A stretch of 64,000 bases of DNA, from contig JAFFJZ010000003.1 in the NCBI GenBank assembly GCA_018340375.1, forward strand, positions 1,302,001 to 1,366,000, in the 5' to 3' direction. Each line of letters opens with the position of its first letter. Within the stretch, counting starts at the first letter, position 1. Of this stretch, positions 46,201 to 59,183 are shown in pieces. This DNA is from Gonatopus flavifemur. Its lineage: Eukaryota > Arthropoda > Insecta > Hymenoptera > Dryinidae. The notes under the pieces were generated by a model. It saw nothing but the letters and a program-made list of their open reading frames with translations, was not told the DNA's origin and searched no databases. The translations under genes and the position numbers were made by a program.

Positions 46201-49200
46201 ATATTCACTTCAACTTCCGCAGTCTATCTATCATGCATCAATATGATAGTTTATAAACAACAAGTTTTTTTTATCCATCATTCATAAAATCAATGTACGA
46301 TAAACCATCCATCGACTATTAATACATTATATTGTGCACGAAGACAAGAGATCATCTCCGAATTGATGCGATACCGGTTAACTATCAGTTCAACGGTTTT
46401 TCCATGCTAGAATCAGAACTTGTTTTATTACTATGATCCACGACTCAAACCAGCCAATACTATTTCAAATAAAAAGTAAAAATAATAAAATTTCAACGAT
46501 GGACGTCCGAGGACGAGTTGGTTTTAGAATTGCCATTGCCTCTACTTCACCTGACTTACCTGTTCCAAGCGGTCAAGCATCGCTATGCTCGACTTCCGTA
46601 GGTTCTTTGAACAATTACGTTTGCAAGATAACCATATGTCATCCTTTCTTCGCACTGGTTATCGTTGCCGCTGTTGCAAGTAATTCCTCCACATTGAACA
46701 AAAATTTCTCCTCCCTGTTTCCTCAACCGCGATTCCTCTTATACGTTCACCAGAGAATCATAATTATTCAAGCGGTCGCGTGTCGTCGCCTAATGAATTA
46801 CCATCGCAAAATATTTGCATTATTTTGATATTCATATCCAACCTAATGAGACCCAGCAAATGGTATCGAACGAATGAAAAAATATTTTTCGATGAACGTC
46901 AGAATTGAGAACTCCTCCTAACATTATTCTCTCGACTCTTCGTTCGTGTTTTTATAATATTTTTATCCAAACCGCAAACCTCCATTCGCGTCTCGAACAG
47001 AGAACTCTTTGTTCTTCGCTTACTTTGTGAGCGTACGAAATGTATAAACACAACGGTTTAGAATGGCCTTCGCTCGTGTTTGTGTGTCACTCTCCAATGA
47101 AATGCCTGACCAAGCTCGAGTGCAAGATTATCATCCTGTCGGAGGAAACCTCTGCTCTTAGCTGTGGTAACACGGCACTACTCTGGCGGGCGTTGTTGAA
47201 TAATACGAAACGCGAAAAGAGCAAATGGAATCATTACCGGGTACAGGAAGCAGTTGCTCTTTTCAAACGTCTCGAAAAAAATTCCGCAAAGATTAAACGG
47301 ATATCTTGAGAATAATAAAAACACCATTCATTCGGAGGTATTTGATTATTGATTCAATTTTTTATAGGGGATTCCATGATTTTTTATGCATTAAATTGAT
47401 TGAATTTTCAATAATCTTATTATTTGTTCATTCGTATCCTGTCCTATTCATCGTTCTCTCAGATGAATGTTAATCATTTGTTCGGAACAATGATCGTTTT
47501 AGTTCTTCTTTCGAGTTGTTCATCAAAGTTCATCAAAATGACATCATATGTGTACGATTATTCGCGTACAATCGTATCCCACGGAATTTATAGGATAGAC
47601 CGAGGCGAATCGGATTAAAATAAGCATGTTGATGTTGGTTACGCTCTTTTAATTTGTCGGTTGTTTACATAATCTTCCCACCTACGCGAAAAAAAGAATA
47701 ACGCGATCATAATCCACATCATTTAGTCCGGGGAAATGATACCTGGGAAATTGTTGCATTGTACATCGAAATCTGATTTTGCTGGAGTAAGAAATTTGTT
47801 GCTGTGACGGCAAACTATTCGTTATCACAGCAATCTCATTAGCCACGACAACTATTTTTTAGCTGTGGCAGTAAAAAATGTTTTCTCCTCCAACAAATTT
47901 TGGTATTTTATATAGAATAGCTAATAAGATTGCTGTAATAGCCGATACATTGCTGCCACAGCTAAAAGTACCCTGTAGAATCAATGGCAAGATACGTTGA
48001 AAATCATTCCAGTCTAATTCATATGCATAGTTCGTGATGTACTGAATTAGATGAGTAAATTTTTCAGACAATATTATCACGTCCTTCGCGAGCAGATGGA
48101 TGTTTTCTCCCAATTAGTATGTGGGGTAATTCGGATCACGTTTTCCGGGTCCATTCGGATCATGAATTTTTTTGAGTCATCTGAGAATTGAAGGCAACAA
48201 TCGTATACCAACAGACTGGTACTGGTATCTGTCGTTCTCGAAAATTCGTTCAACCATCCAACGAAAACTGGATTCAGTTCAGTGGATGTGAAGAATGGTC
48301 TTATATGAAAAAAGTGCCGTCAGGACAGGTCATACAGAACCGTTTATTTGCCACATGTGCGTAGAATAAAATTTATTAAACGTATTTAGTATTTAAGGTT
48401 CAAAGTGTAAATTTGTTTCTCATTGGAAACGTTCCATGTTTATCAACGATATTTTTTGCATAGATCTCAAGCTAAAAATGTTGACAATCGGAATTTGTCC
48501 ACAGACCCACTGAAAAACCTGTCATTTTGATCATTTTTGATCAAATTCCAAACTTGATTGATCCATTCAAGTCAAGTTTCCGCTGACACAGAGAATTCCA
48601 TAGGAAGGGCGAAAAATGCTGAAACAGTTATAAAATAGGCGAGACATTCCAGGCAATGACGATAAATTGAATGATATAAGAGGAGAACTCAAAAATAACC
48701 GGAATTTTCGAATGAAAAGTAATATCATCAAATTTCCCCTTGTACGTCGTTTTTAATCGTTTAGAGAACGATCGAGTATGAATTTCTTCCTTTTTCTAGC
48801 CGAAGAATATATTGTGCCGTTAAAAAACCAGGAGGCGCAATTTTGTACATCGAAGCTTTGGAAGCTTGGATAACAGCTCCACGGTACCATGGAATTACAT
48901 CTTGTGTCTGTTTGTGGTGGTAGCGGTAGTAGCGGTACATTAACCGTCTCTTCTCCATCTTTCTTCCTTCCTTTTTATGTGTTTCTTCTTTCTGAGATCT
49001 CCACAGCTTCGTTCCCATGCGATTTCTTTTTCTTCCGATTCTTCTTCTCTTTATTTTTTCAATTTATTTGTCCCTCTTTTTTTCTTTATCCTTTGCCCCG
49101 CGAGAAAGAATGCAGTTACGGTGAGATCGTGCAAGATATTTGAAAGTCTCGAGTTTTCACGTACGTTTATACGTGATATGATACCAAATGTTCTTGAAGA

Positions 49201-49380
49201 AAGTATATACACATTTTGTTGTTCGTTATTATCTTTCATCGTGATAAAAAACAATGATCAACTGTGCCAACTTGTAATTAACAGCCACCAACTTTCAATT
49301 AAATTTCGAAATCATTTCAAAATCGATGAACTGAAAAAATTTGTCACTTGTGAAAATTCATGCGGAGTAATCAAATAATA

Positions 49381-49511
49381 GAAACCGGTAATGAAAGCTG
49401 TAGCGAAGGCAACTTCAAAGGAATAACAGCAACTAATTCGAAGAAATGTAATTTGAATTGAGTTGAGTGATAACACACATCGACAATTGTATCTAGTTGC
49501 TGGAACTAATT
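49381..49511. mobile_element. Second copy of the GAAACCGGT / CTAGTTGCTGGAA element
   Basis: Inverted relative to the copy at 33501-33659: GAAACCGGTAATGAAAGCTG, GGCAACTTC, AACAGCAACTA and GAGTTGAGTG occur in the same order as the reverse complement of that copy. It is followed by TATCTAGTTGCTGGAACTAA. Confidence 0.6.
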
Positions 49512-52500
49512 TGGAGTTTAAGGGTAACTAATTATCGTGTTCGGTGCGTTAAAAAAGTTCGAACCGTACAACGATGCTGTATTTAAAAGACGAAAAACAT
49601 GCGTGAACGGGCCGCTCATGCTATGGAAAAATAAATGACAATGCATCTTCGCATTGACGAATCGTGAAGAATGTTTTGTTTGATTAAGTGCACAATACGT
49701 GTATTCAAAATTCTAACAACGCATGCCACACCTGTTTAATCATATGCGATAAAATTACATTTCCTGCTTTATCGAGAAACGATACAATCTCAACGGTTCA
49801 AAGAATTTACAGAAACAAATATTATTCATGGAGAAAACTGAATTCGTTGTGAAAATAACCGACTCTCCGTTAGATTTTTTCCGCTGTTGCAGAGTAATTA
49901 ATTGTCTTTACAACTATTCATTGCCTGCTACATCGAGGAAAGTAGATGTACAAGATAAAATCTGTTTCTATAAATAACAAATACTATATTTGGACAGCAA
50001 AAAATTTTGTTGCATCGTGATCGCGTCGACGATTACATTTTTCGCTATGGTAGCTCGTTAATCGCCATGGGAACAATTACAGGGAAACCATTGTTCTACA
50101 CGTTCTCTACGAGTTTATGAAAATTTCAAAATAAGTCCTTTTTCATTGTTTTTTCTTTCCATCAAATCCAACGATGAAGAATGTTGCTGAAGTTTGAATC
50201 GTTCATTGAAACGAATTGGCTGCTGAAGACCCAAAATCTTGCCACACATTCTTTAAACAATGTTTCCAGTTCTCAAGAGTGAATTCGAGAAGAAAATCAC
50301 CGAGGATTTATTGGATTTTATGAGTTCGAATGTTCGTTCCGTTTCTATAAACGGTTCAAACTTCAAAAACATCGGTGAAAATGTGTGAATGGAAATCCAA
50401 TGTATGTTAAAACAGTCAAATTCTCTTTGACTGCGGTAGAAAATCGCCCACGACGACTCAAACCTACTCACACGCTGTCAAACCAATAAATATTGACTGA
50501 CTTCCGTGATGGAACACCCTCGATGCGATGAGTGGTGAGTAGAAAAAAATACCCTTATCATATTATCTGCTTTAAAATTTTTTTCAACTATCCTCTATCC
50601 ATCTATCTATCTTCCAATTATAAATGTGAAAATCAATTCTATGATTTGCAACATATACTCTATGATATATGTCATTGAGTTGAAGGAATAAATCCTCCCT
50701 GCAAAATTGTTTAATTGTCTTATTTACCATTCAAGTCGAAGGGAAATAATCCCTTCGCTCAAGTAACTTCGAAGAACACCATTGAAAATGTTGAAGTTCC
50801 AATAACCAAACCAATATCCATTGGGGCCAAGAATAAAATACCGCGAAACCGGACTCTCGAGGAGCCGGTTTGTGTCGATGGAGAATCCATCTCATTCCAT
50901 CTTTCCATCTTTCTTTTCCTCTTCGTCTCTAACGCTGAATTTGAAAAAAGTATAATGAGGCCCGAAGCCCGACAAAGGGATCCGCCTACTACGCGGGCCC
51001 CACCGGAACGAGCCTTAAGTACGACGAGTTCTTTCGCCAACCTCCCTTCGACCACCCTTCATCTCAAATCGGTCTGGCCTTTAAATTCCTCAGTTGTAAA
51101 CAGACCCACACGTAGACTCGCGATTCTCTCTTGATTTGTGCCTTAGATCAGAATCGCAACATTTTAATATTGCATCGCAACAAAGATATATTAGAAAATT
51201 CAAAATTCCTCAACTTTTGACAAATTATTCCATTATTTCTGAAATCCCAAATCAGTGAAATATTCATTGATCTTTGCAGTGAAATTTCCCTGTTTCAATT
51301 AGTCGGGAACACTTCCAACTGCATAACCAGAGACTATTCACTGATATCTCACTGATTCCATACGGTGGTCGACTTTTAACTGCACAAATAGCGAGATTCC
51401 ACTGATTTGAATTTGGAGATTTCGTTTCGAATTTGTGTACATACGTTATGGAAGAATGATTGAATTTTCGATGACAGTCCTGATGGAAAGCATTTCATTG
51501 AATATTGCTGAATTTAATTGAATTTCACTCACAAATTGGACTCTCTTCTCATGAAAAATCAACAAATTTCGATGAGAATCAATCCAATTCATTGAACTTT
51601 GCCAATTGGTTCTGATTCTCAATTTTTGATTGAAAAAAAGTGTCAAAAATGTTTCAAATTGCAAATGAAATTCAACAAACCAGAGAGACCATGAGTATAG
51701 CATTTTGTTGATTTTATATAATATGATTGAATGGAATCGATGAACCTTATGAATAGCTTCGCAATAAGTTTGATTATATTTACTCGAGATGATCTTGTTC
51801 ATCGTATATTATGAGATAAGCCGAGAACAAACAATGTTCGATTTCTGCGTACGCCAACCACGGCAGTCCATTTCTTTACCACGTCGAAGACGATCGTAAA
51901 GATCATATCCGTTCGTATACAGACCATCCTGAACATTCTCTGACAAGGATGAACAACATTCAAACCTGGGCACGAGCGCTGAAAATCATAAACCGTTGCC
52001 AAGCGGAGCAGAGTAGGAGTAGTAGTCGTAGTCGTCGGTCATTCAATTGATGCTGGAAGGGATTTCTGGATGTAGGGACAAGGTATATGGTTGCCTGTTA
52101 CCACATTGAATCGCCGCTGGAGGAGGCCTTAACATTTTCTTCGCGGGTCGTCTTGGTCTCTCGGTTTCCGTTGCTAGTGCTGGTGCTGGTGCTGGTGCTG
52201 CTGACCGGGCGTGTTGCTATGCGAGGATTCAAAGACGGCCAAGGGCATAGAGACGAGGGAGGTTACGATGGCGGTGTTGGTGTTGTCGTCGTCTTCTTCT
52301 TCGTTGACGACGACGGCTACGGCGTCGGTATTCTCTCTGGTGGTGGTCGTCTGCCTCTATGTTATGTGGAAAACGAGAAGAGAAAGAGAAGAAGGCGGTG
52401 ATGGCGCTGACGGTTAGTGGTATCGTATCGTCAAGACGAAGAAGAAAGTTTGGCGTGAGACCAAGATAAGAAGAAAAAGAAGCAATAATGGGCGGGAACC

Positions 52501-54159
52501 CCCAGTTCCAGGAAAGAGAAGACAAGACCGACGTGTTATCATTCTCGGATACATCTCCCGATACATCCAATTCAATTTTGATATTATACGTTGAAAAATA
52601 AGTTTTCGGAATGAAAATCGTAGAAAATCTAGCACGAAAATGTACAAGCTGTATCCCTAGAGAGATTAAAAGGTTTGCTTCTGATTGCTCGATGAGCGAA
52701 TTCTCGTAACACCTCGAATCGACTACGAATGATTGATTCATCGGTACTTATATATTACGACTTTGTCTTAAGTAATCGAATTAGTCATGCTTCGCGGTTC
52801 GATCGTTTTCCAGTGTTGAGAAAGCAATTTGAGGAGACTAATAAGATACAAGATTCCATGCCATTCGGATTTCAGTATGAAAAATAAAAGAAAAGCATGG
52901 AATCTCTGATACCCCATCGGCATTTTGTGCTGTTTTCTTACAGGCCCTAAAAGCGGGTTCAGCCCTATAATCAACTCTTTGCGCTCGAGAAATTACTTCA
53001 CGATCTCTCCAACGGTCCTCCATTATTATAATACAAGATTGGAGGAAAAAAATTCAAGGAATAAAAAAAATGAAGAAGGATGTCCTTAAGCACACAGGAC
53101 CCTGATCTCATTCAACATTGGAACACGTATAACACAGTAGTTAAGTAAATGGATACGAAAGATTGATTATAAAATATCACACGGGGTCGAACATGTATAA
53201 TAATGATCAACAACGTGAATAAGTAATGGCATTCTACGAAGGATATCAACGTTGAACGTATTGTCATTTTTCCTCTTTAAATTTAACCCTCAACGGGCGG
53301 AAATATTGATTTGATCCTTTGTGAAATCACATCCGTCTCTTCTTTTTTTCCAAAACAGTATCCGATGAGCTGGAAGAACCTAGACACAGGTTTTTGAAAA
53401 TTGATCCAGTTTAACAGGTTGGATTTTCAGACTTTATTTCATATTGAAGAGGTGCAAGGGCGATATCGATATTTTATGTACAATTGTTATCAAATATTTT
53501 ATGAAATTCATCAAAAACTGGACAATGTCTCCATGAACAATATTGGTGCAGTTAAATATCGTGCACCTCTAAATTCACATCCATATTTGAGCATGGTGAC
53601 AAGTTTTGTATACTTTTTACACACGTGTATGTCCCACATACTTTATAAAGTATTTAATAAATCCATAGAATCTGATAACATGAAGTTGAATGGGATTTGG
53701 TGAGAACATTGTAACATTGTACAAGATTCAATGAGGTTTGGCGAGAATCAATGGTTTTTTTCAAACCAGAGTACTGACAATTTTCATTCAACGTTAATAT
53801 GAAAAATGTAAGAAATTGATGCAAAGTCGATTAATTTGACAATTTTATATGTTGATTGTCAACATAAATGCCGAGTAGACCGTTTTCAACACAAAACTTT
53901 CAGCTGTGTAAAGTAAAACTTCCCCCTTTCGATATTCCTGGAACAAAACAACCATCAAACCTAAACAGATCCAGGAAGATTTATAAACATCTGATTCATA
54001 AGAATTGCAATTTTGGCTCGTATTTGACAGCATAAATGTTCAAATGCGAATTCATACACAGACAAATATCACAAAGTTGTTGAGAATAGACTAGAGATCT
54101 AAATAGATTTAATCTGATCTGGTATACCGGGAATTAGAGGACCGGGTGGAAAGATTTTT

Positions 54160-54221
54160 AAAATTATATATAATTTATATATAATTTGATAGAGTTTATA
54201 TATAAATTATATATAATTTTC
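54160..54221. repeat. Perfect 25-bp AT inverted repeat
   Basis: The arms at 54160-54184 and 54197-54221 (AAAATTATATATAATTTATA and its complement) flank a 12-bp spacer. Pure A/T arms could extrude as a cruciform, but no function is indicated. Confidence 0.8.
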
Positions 54222-56881
54222 TCGATTTTTCCACGCAAACCGCTTAGAGATTGAAAAAAATCATGTTCACCATCGTTACCCGAACCTCCTACGGAACCCT
54301 CGAAACCCTCATAGAAGTACTTGTATTATCATGGGAATAGAACATATCGCAGATACGGATTTGAAGTACTGTTAGGAATTTTTGTAGCTCATTGACGGTT
54401 AGAAAAACGCTTTTTAATTCAAGCTACAATGAAGAATCGAGGTCGCAACGGCAGTACTTTGTACTCTAATGGCAATAATATCCTTTATCTTTCATTCTTC
54501 TGCTCTCCTTTTTCAAACACACACCCCCTTTCTTGTCTCGGGATACTTCATACAACGCAGAATCGACAACGTGGTTGCTCGTTCCCAGGCCAGAGGATCC
54601 AGCCGAGGCTCCTTCAGAGAAGAATTTAAATCACAACGGTCGTTGTGGATTGCTGCGTTGGAGTGAGAGAGGAGAGGGGAGGTTGGGTTGATAAACGGCG
54701 GTACGTAACTCCACGAAGCGGACGGGGACAAGAAATATCCGCAAAGTGGCGTTGGAGCGAAGAGAAAGAACAGGCGAGCCGTTGAGGGCCGATGGAGGAG
54801 AAACTGAGGAGGGGATATGGAGAAGAAAAAAATACATGCGAGAGGGTGAGAGGTTCGGGAGTTGTTGTTTGTAAACAAATAAGCACGATGTCCCTGAGAG
54901 AAAAGGTCCACGTTCTTCCATAACCAAAGCCCCTCGGTTATATCATTTGACTCTCGTTACATCGTTGAATCATTCTTAGTTTATGCTTTAACCGGAAATT
55001 TACATTTTCACTTCCTCGTAATTACAAAATATACATTTTGTAAGTACATTCCAGTTGAAATATTAATCAAAAAATGACCATGATCGATACCCTCGTTTAC
55101 TAGCAAGAAATTTTCGACAGTTACTTCATCTTGAAAATATGTAGTTGAAGTTTCTGTAACAAACTAATTGAGTGCTTTTATTAATTGTCTTGAGACGTGG
55201 GAGAAGATTGGAATGCGATGTTACTCCATCGCTGTGCTCACATTGTGTTTGAAAGACGAAAGAAGTATACGCGTGAAACCACAGAGCGAAGGAACGGAGT
55301 GATAGAGAATGAAATAAAGAACCGAGTACATGTGCGCTAATGTTTCCCATTCGAGTCTCACGCCTAGCTTATCGCCATCCTTTATTCTTCTTTGAATATT
55401 TTCAGTTATTCCTTTACTCGTGCTCTCTGTATCTAAGTATTCCCTTCTCGTTTCAACTTCCAATAATGTCAACGTATCATCTCTCACGCGACTGCTCCTG
55501 TCTACGACAAAACAACCAGAAGAGACGAACGAGAGATAATATTTCAAGGTTTTTAAATGTACAGTGGAGAATTCGAATGATTACGTTGGAGAAATTATTC
55601 GTTTGAATGGCAAATAGACTTACATAGTAATATACATCAAATGTGCACATGTTGCTGAATGTTTCAATTGTTTTTTTCAAACTATTTAGTAATCAAATAA
55701 CGAAATATTCAGCTACGTTCTTCGATTGATGTTTCCAGGGGCAAAAAATGACAAACGATTCAAACTTTTTCTATATACGGCAACTGAAAAATTTCAATCA
55801 TCAGATGGGAAATTTCAAACTTGATAAGATTCTTACCGCCGATTTACAGTCAATTTCTACACCAGTACCAAAAATTCTTCACGGATGTATAAGTTCGTTA
55901 CTTCACACAAATTTCTAAGAATTTTGCCATAGAAAGTTTTTATAGTGCACTCACACAGCGCAGTAATTCAAAAGTAATTCTTTATGAACTTTCTCTGTGA
56001 TCTAATATACTTTATGGATATTTCAAGTGATCCTACAATGATCTGTTATCCCCCGTTATGAGAAAATTAGCATACAGGTTTCCACGAGTGCTTCCAATTC
56101 TGGTTAAAAACTCAATTCACGACACTGACGATTAATTGCACGCCACAGTCGACTTGAAATATGACTATAATCGACGAATGCATAATGCATTTTGTATTCC
56201 ACATGAAAATATGGTATGTAACTTGTGAACAAATCGAAGAAAATATACAACTGTGTCTCACGGAATCACATGAATCTGGAATTTGAATCCAATCTACATC
56301 GTGATTGACAAATCATGGAGAAATGTTACGTAATCCACACAGGAAGTTCAGTAATGGAACATAGCCGATGACCAGCCAATATGTGGCTCGTGTTGAATGG
56401 CTGATTTCCCAAATTGCTCGATAATTGGCCAGTCATCGATCCCATCAATGGTCGGTAAAATTTTCCGTCATTCCTAGGCCCAATTTATCATCCAGCGGTT
56501 AACCATCGATGGGTGCTATTGCCGTACGATTAATACCTACTATGGTCCAGTAAAATTGTTAGGAGAGGTAACAAATACAACTTCGATCGAAGATAAGTCG
56601 ATGCGCTGGAACATTCTCCTATAGGATTCTTGGATAAGCATAAATAAATTCAGTACTAAATTTTGAAAACTTTATTCTGACAAGGTTAAATGAAAATAAA
56701 TAGATGTATCAACGTTGATTTTAGCGATATATCTGTTTTTTCTACGCAAAAATAATTTTCTCCGTACTGTTAACTTTCTTCACGAAATTTGGGATATGTA
56801 TTTTTTCTTCCAAAGAACGTATTATGTTTGTATAAAAGAAACTGTAGATTCGTTCAAAATTCACCACTTGGACTCATATTG

Positions 56882-59160
56882 TTAAATCTCCACATTTGCC
56901 CGTGCTCCTTCACTTTCTCCATCCATTTCCGCGTCTTTACCTTCGTCCTTTTTCTTCTTATCCTTTCCATCCCCCATCTTCTGATCCTTATCTTTCTCAT
57001 CCCCCATCTTCTGATCCTTATCATTCTCATCCCCCATCTTCTGATCCTTATCTTTGCCATCCCCCATCTGCTGATCCTTATCTTTCTCATCCCCCATCTT
57101 CTGATCCTTATCTTCCTCATCCCCCATCTTCTGATCCTTATCTTTCTCATCCCCCATCTTCTGATCCTTATCTTTCTCATCCCCCATCTTCTGATCCTTA
57201 TCTTTCTCATCCCCCATCTTCTGATCCTTATCTTTCTCATCCCCCATCTTCTGATCCTTATCTTTCTCATCCCCCATCTTCTGATCCTTATCTTTGCCAT
57301 CCTCCATCTTCTGATCCTTATCTTTCTCATTCCCCATCTTCTGATCCTTATCTTTTCCATCCTCCATTTTCTTACCCTCATCTTTTTCATCCCCCATTTT
57401 CTTATCCTTATCCTTTTCATCTCCTTTTGTCATGTCTTTTTTGTCATCGCCCATGCAGTCGATATCTTTTTTGGAGCTCATAGAAAACATCCCACCGGTC
57501 AAAGGTGAAAACATTTTTGAAAAATCCAACGCCCCGCTTTTAGAACCACTCGTGGCGTAGGAAGACGAAGAGTAACCCCCTGTGGCGCCACTTATCATCT
57601 CCATAAATGGTTTGCACATCGAGGTCATTGCTTCTACGGGGTTTCCAGTTTGTGAGGACGATTGTACAACTGTGGACGTTCCAGGAAAAGGACACATCGC
57701 CAACTGTAAAATCGAATTTTTTTGTTTGTTTGTCATGAAATCGATGTGATTACGATCCATCGACAAAATGTGCAATTTTCAATTGGGGGAATCTTACGAT
57801 GGTAACAGTTTGCAATTTTTATGATGACGGTGAATTGACATTCGTTAATTTCATACACACGGGAAAAAATAATTTAGCTGCAGCAGCCAAGTAGCTAGCA
57901 CGGACACGGACAGCCATTGAATTAGCTCTTGTAGCTAAATTTTAGCTGTCACGGAAGAAAAATTTGCATTCGTAGTTAATTTATTTGCGGTAACAGCTAA
58001 AATTTCGCTGCAGGAGCTAATTTAATGACTGTCCGGGTCCGTGCTAGCTACTTAGCTGCTGCAGCTAAATTATTTTTTCCGTGCAGATAACAAACAAGCA
58101 GAATATGTTGTGAAAATAGCAGGTTTGGAACATTCACATCGAAGGCGGAACCAAAGTTCACACATGGGAAAAAAAACCATCAACTGGAACTGAAATAGCG
58201 AATTTGAAATATAGAAATGAAACGAAAATTCAAACTCTCAAAATCTCACGTCCGGTCATTTTTTTCTATCCTTTCGAATTGTCGAATGGTTCGAATGTCA
58301 TTCGAAAAGTGTACCGCAAAATTTGAAATCTTCAGAAGCTAATTACACGGAGGAAAATGAAGGTCGAAAATATAGTAATCTTTATAATAAGAATTTGAGA
58401 ATATTTCTTAAAATCTGAGAGTATTTCTTGAATTTTTAATAAAAATAAAATAGTCTACATTTTGTGGAATTGTATTTAAAAAACGATAACAAATAGAGAA
58501 ACATATGAACTTTCCAAAAATCAATAACAAAATTTGTTTTTTGTAAAAAGACTTTTGGAAAGTTCATATGTACAGTTTCTCTGGTTTTTATCAATTCCAA
58601 CTCTGGCAGAAGTATGCTGAGCCAGTTTCGGCCCGTGTTTTCCCTTCTCCTTGGGATACTTCAAACGATACTGACATCGTTTCTCAGACATTTTACTTAA
58701 GATATCTTTTGGACTACAAAAATCGCGGCTTTCGATTTTGTCGAAAGATTTCAAAGAGACCTTGAAATCTGAAGAATTGTCAAATTTGTATGGGTACTTA
58801 TTTTTTTCTCATACGATTTATGTATAACGAGCTTCCGATCTATCACAATTTGTCACCGTTCAGTTGGAATTCAATGAATACTGGGCTCAGATTTGAATAT
58901 CCCAAAAATATCGATCTATGATCATCGATCGGCCCTCGATGACTATCCAAACTACTGCGCATAAAAGTGGGTTATCACATTATACACATCGTATATGCAA
59001 TTTCGAGCACCTCCTCCAAACCGTTTGTCACACATTTTGTTCATCGATCAATACGGAAATTATAGAAAGAAACGATGAAACTCACCAGATTAGGATCGGG
59101 GCGACCCGAAACGTAACCGAATGTAAGCAATACGCTTAGTAATACCACAGATGCACTCAT
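56882..59160 (-). CDS. Secreted protein with charged 10-residue tandem repeats (KMGDEKDKDQ)
   Basis: Two exons: 59086-59160 and 56882-57703 (897 nt, 298 aa), with donor CTG|gtgagt, acceptor ttttacag and phase 0. Residues 1-19 (MSASVVLLSVLLTFGYVSG) are a signal peptide, so the product is secreted. Residues about 26-110 are Ser/Gly/Met-rich with Cys in AMCPFPG, SMCKPF and DCMGDD. From about residue 120 to 275 there are some 16 copies of the decapeptide KMGDEKDKDQ with small changes (EDG, GNE, DEE, QMGDG). The tail DGESEGARANVEI is not repeated. The repeat is Lys/Asp/Glu-rich and very likely disordered. I recognise no family. A strong TATA-initiator core promoter lies just upstream. AATAAA on this strand is at 56676-56671, about 205 nt after the stop. 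Secretory or gland roles are speculation. Confidence 0.82.
56970..57420. repeat. 30-bp minisatellite inside the secreted-protein gene
   Basis: About 15 tandem copies of a 30-bp unit, read on the + strand as CATCCCCCATCTTCTGATCC followed by TTATCTTTCT. Several neighbouring copies are identical. All steps are multiples of 3, so the coding frame stays open, and frames on the other strand are open as a by-product. Confidence 0.95.
57858..58083. mobile_element. Palindromic MITE rich in AGCTG motifs, best copy, in the intron of the repeat-protein gene
   Basis: The left end CACGGGAAAAAATAATTTAG is mirrored by CTAAATTATTTTTTCCGTG at the right. The next segments also mirror each other: GCTGCAGCAGC, GCTAGCACGGACACGGACAG and the TAGCTAAATTTTAGCTG centre. 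It is 226 bp and nearly fully self-complementary. A relative is at 29360-29553. Confidence 0.85.
58495..58582. repeat. Inverted repeat (hairpin) in the intron of the repeat-protein gene
   Basis: AGAGAAACATATGAACTTTC at the left is mirrored by GAAAGTTCATATGTACAGTT at the right, with a short extra insert in the right arm. It spans 88 bp with a loop of about 33 bp and may be a small MITE. Confidence 0.6.
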
Positions 59161-59183
59161 TGTTACAATTGAATCCGTACAAC

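Larger units (their letters stand above)
46201..56670. other. Gene-poor 10-kb stretch with several GC-raised patches
   Basis: No coding region can be supported. Elements are listed at 49381-49511 and 54160-54221. Patches at about 46500-46740, 47040-47300, 50780-51080, 52080-52520 and 54520-54900 have higher GC, and some are open in several frames. The 52.1-kb patch contains a GGTGCT repeat (52177-52199) and many GTCGTC-like triplets, so its long frames are low complexity. Sequence around 47780-47960 has repeated GCTGTGGCAGC-like motifs typical of the palindromic elements here. Confidence 0.4.

Noticed and set aside
50715..51134. 139-codon + strand frame and overlapping - strand frame
   Set aside because: The patch is GC-raised, but neither translation resembles a family and both strands are open, so I treat it as non-coding or undecided.
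52087..52417. Val/Leu- and Gly-rich frames near 52.2 kb
   Set aside because: They come from GGTGCT and GTCGTC simple repeats. Low-complexity translations occur in several frames.
56789..57508. Long + strand open frames (239 and 195 codons) over the 30-bp repeat
   Set aside because: They are the antisense of the signal-peptide-bearing repeat protein and arise from a stop-free unit whose length is a multiple of three. They have no promoter or splice context of their own.
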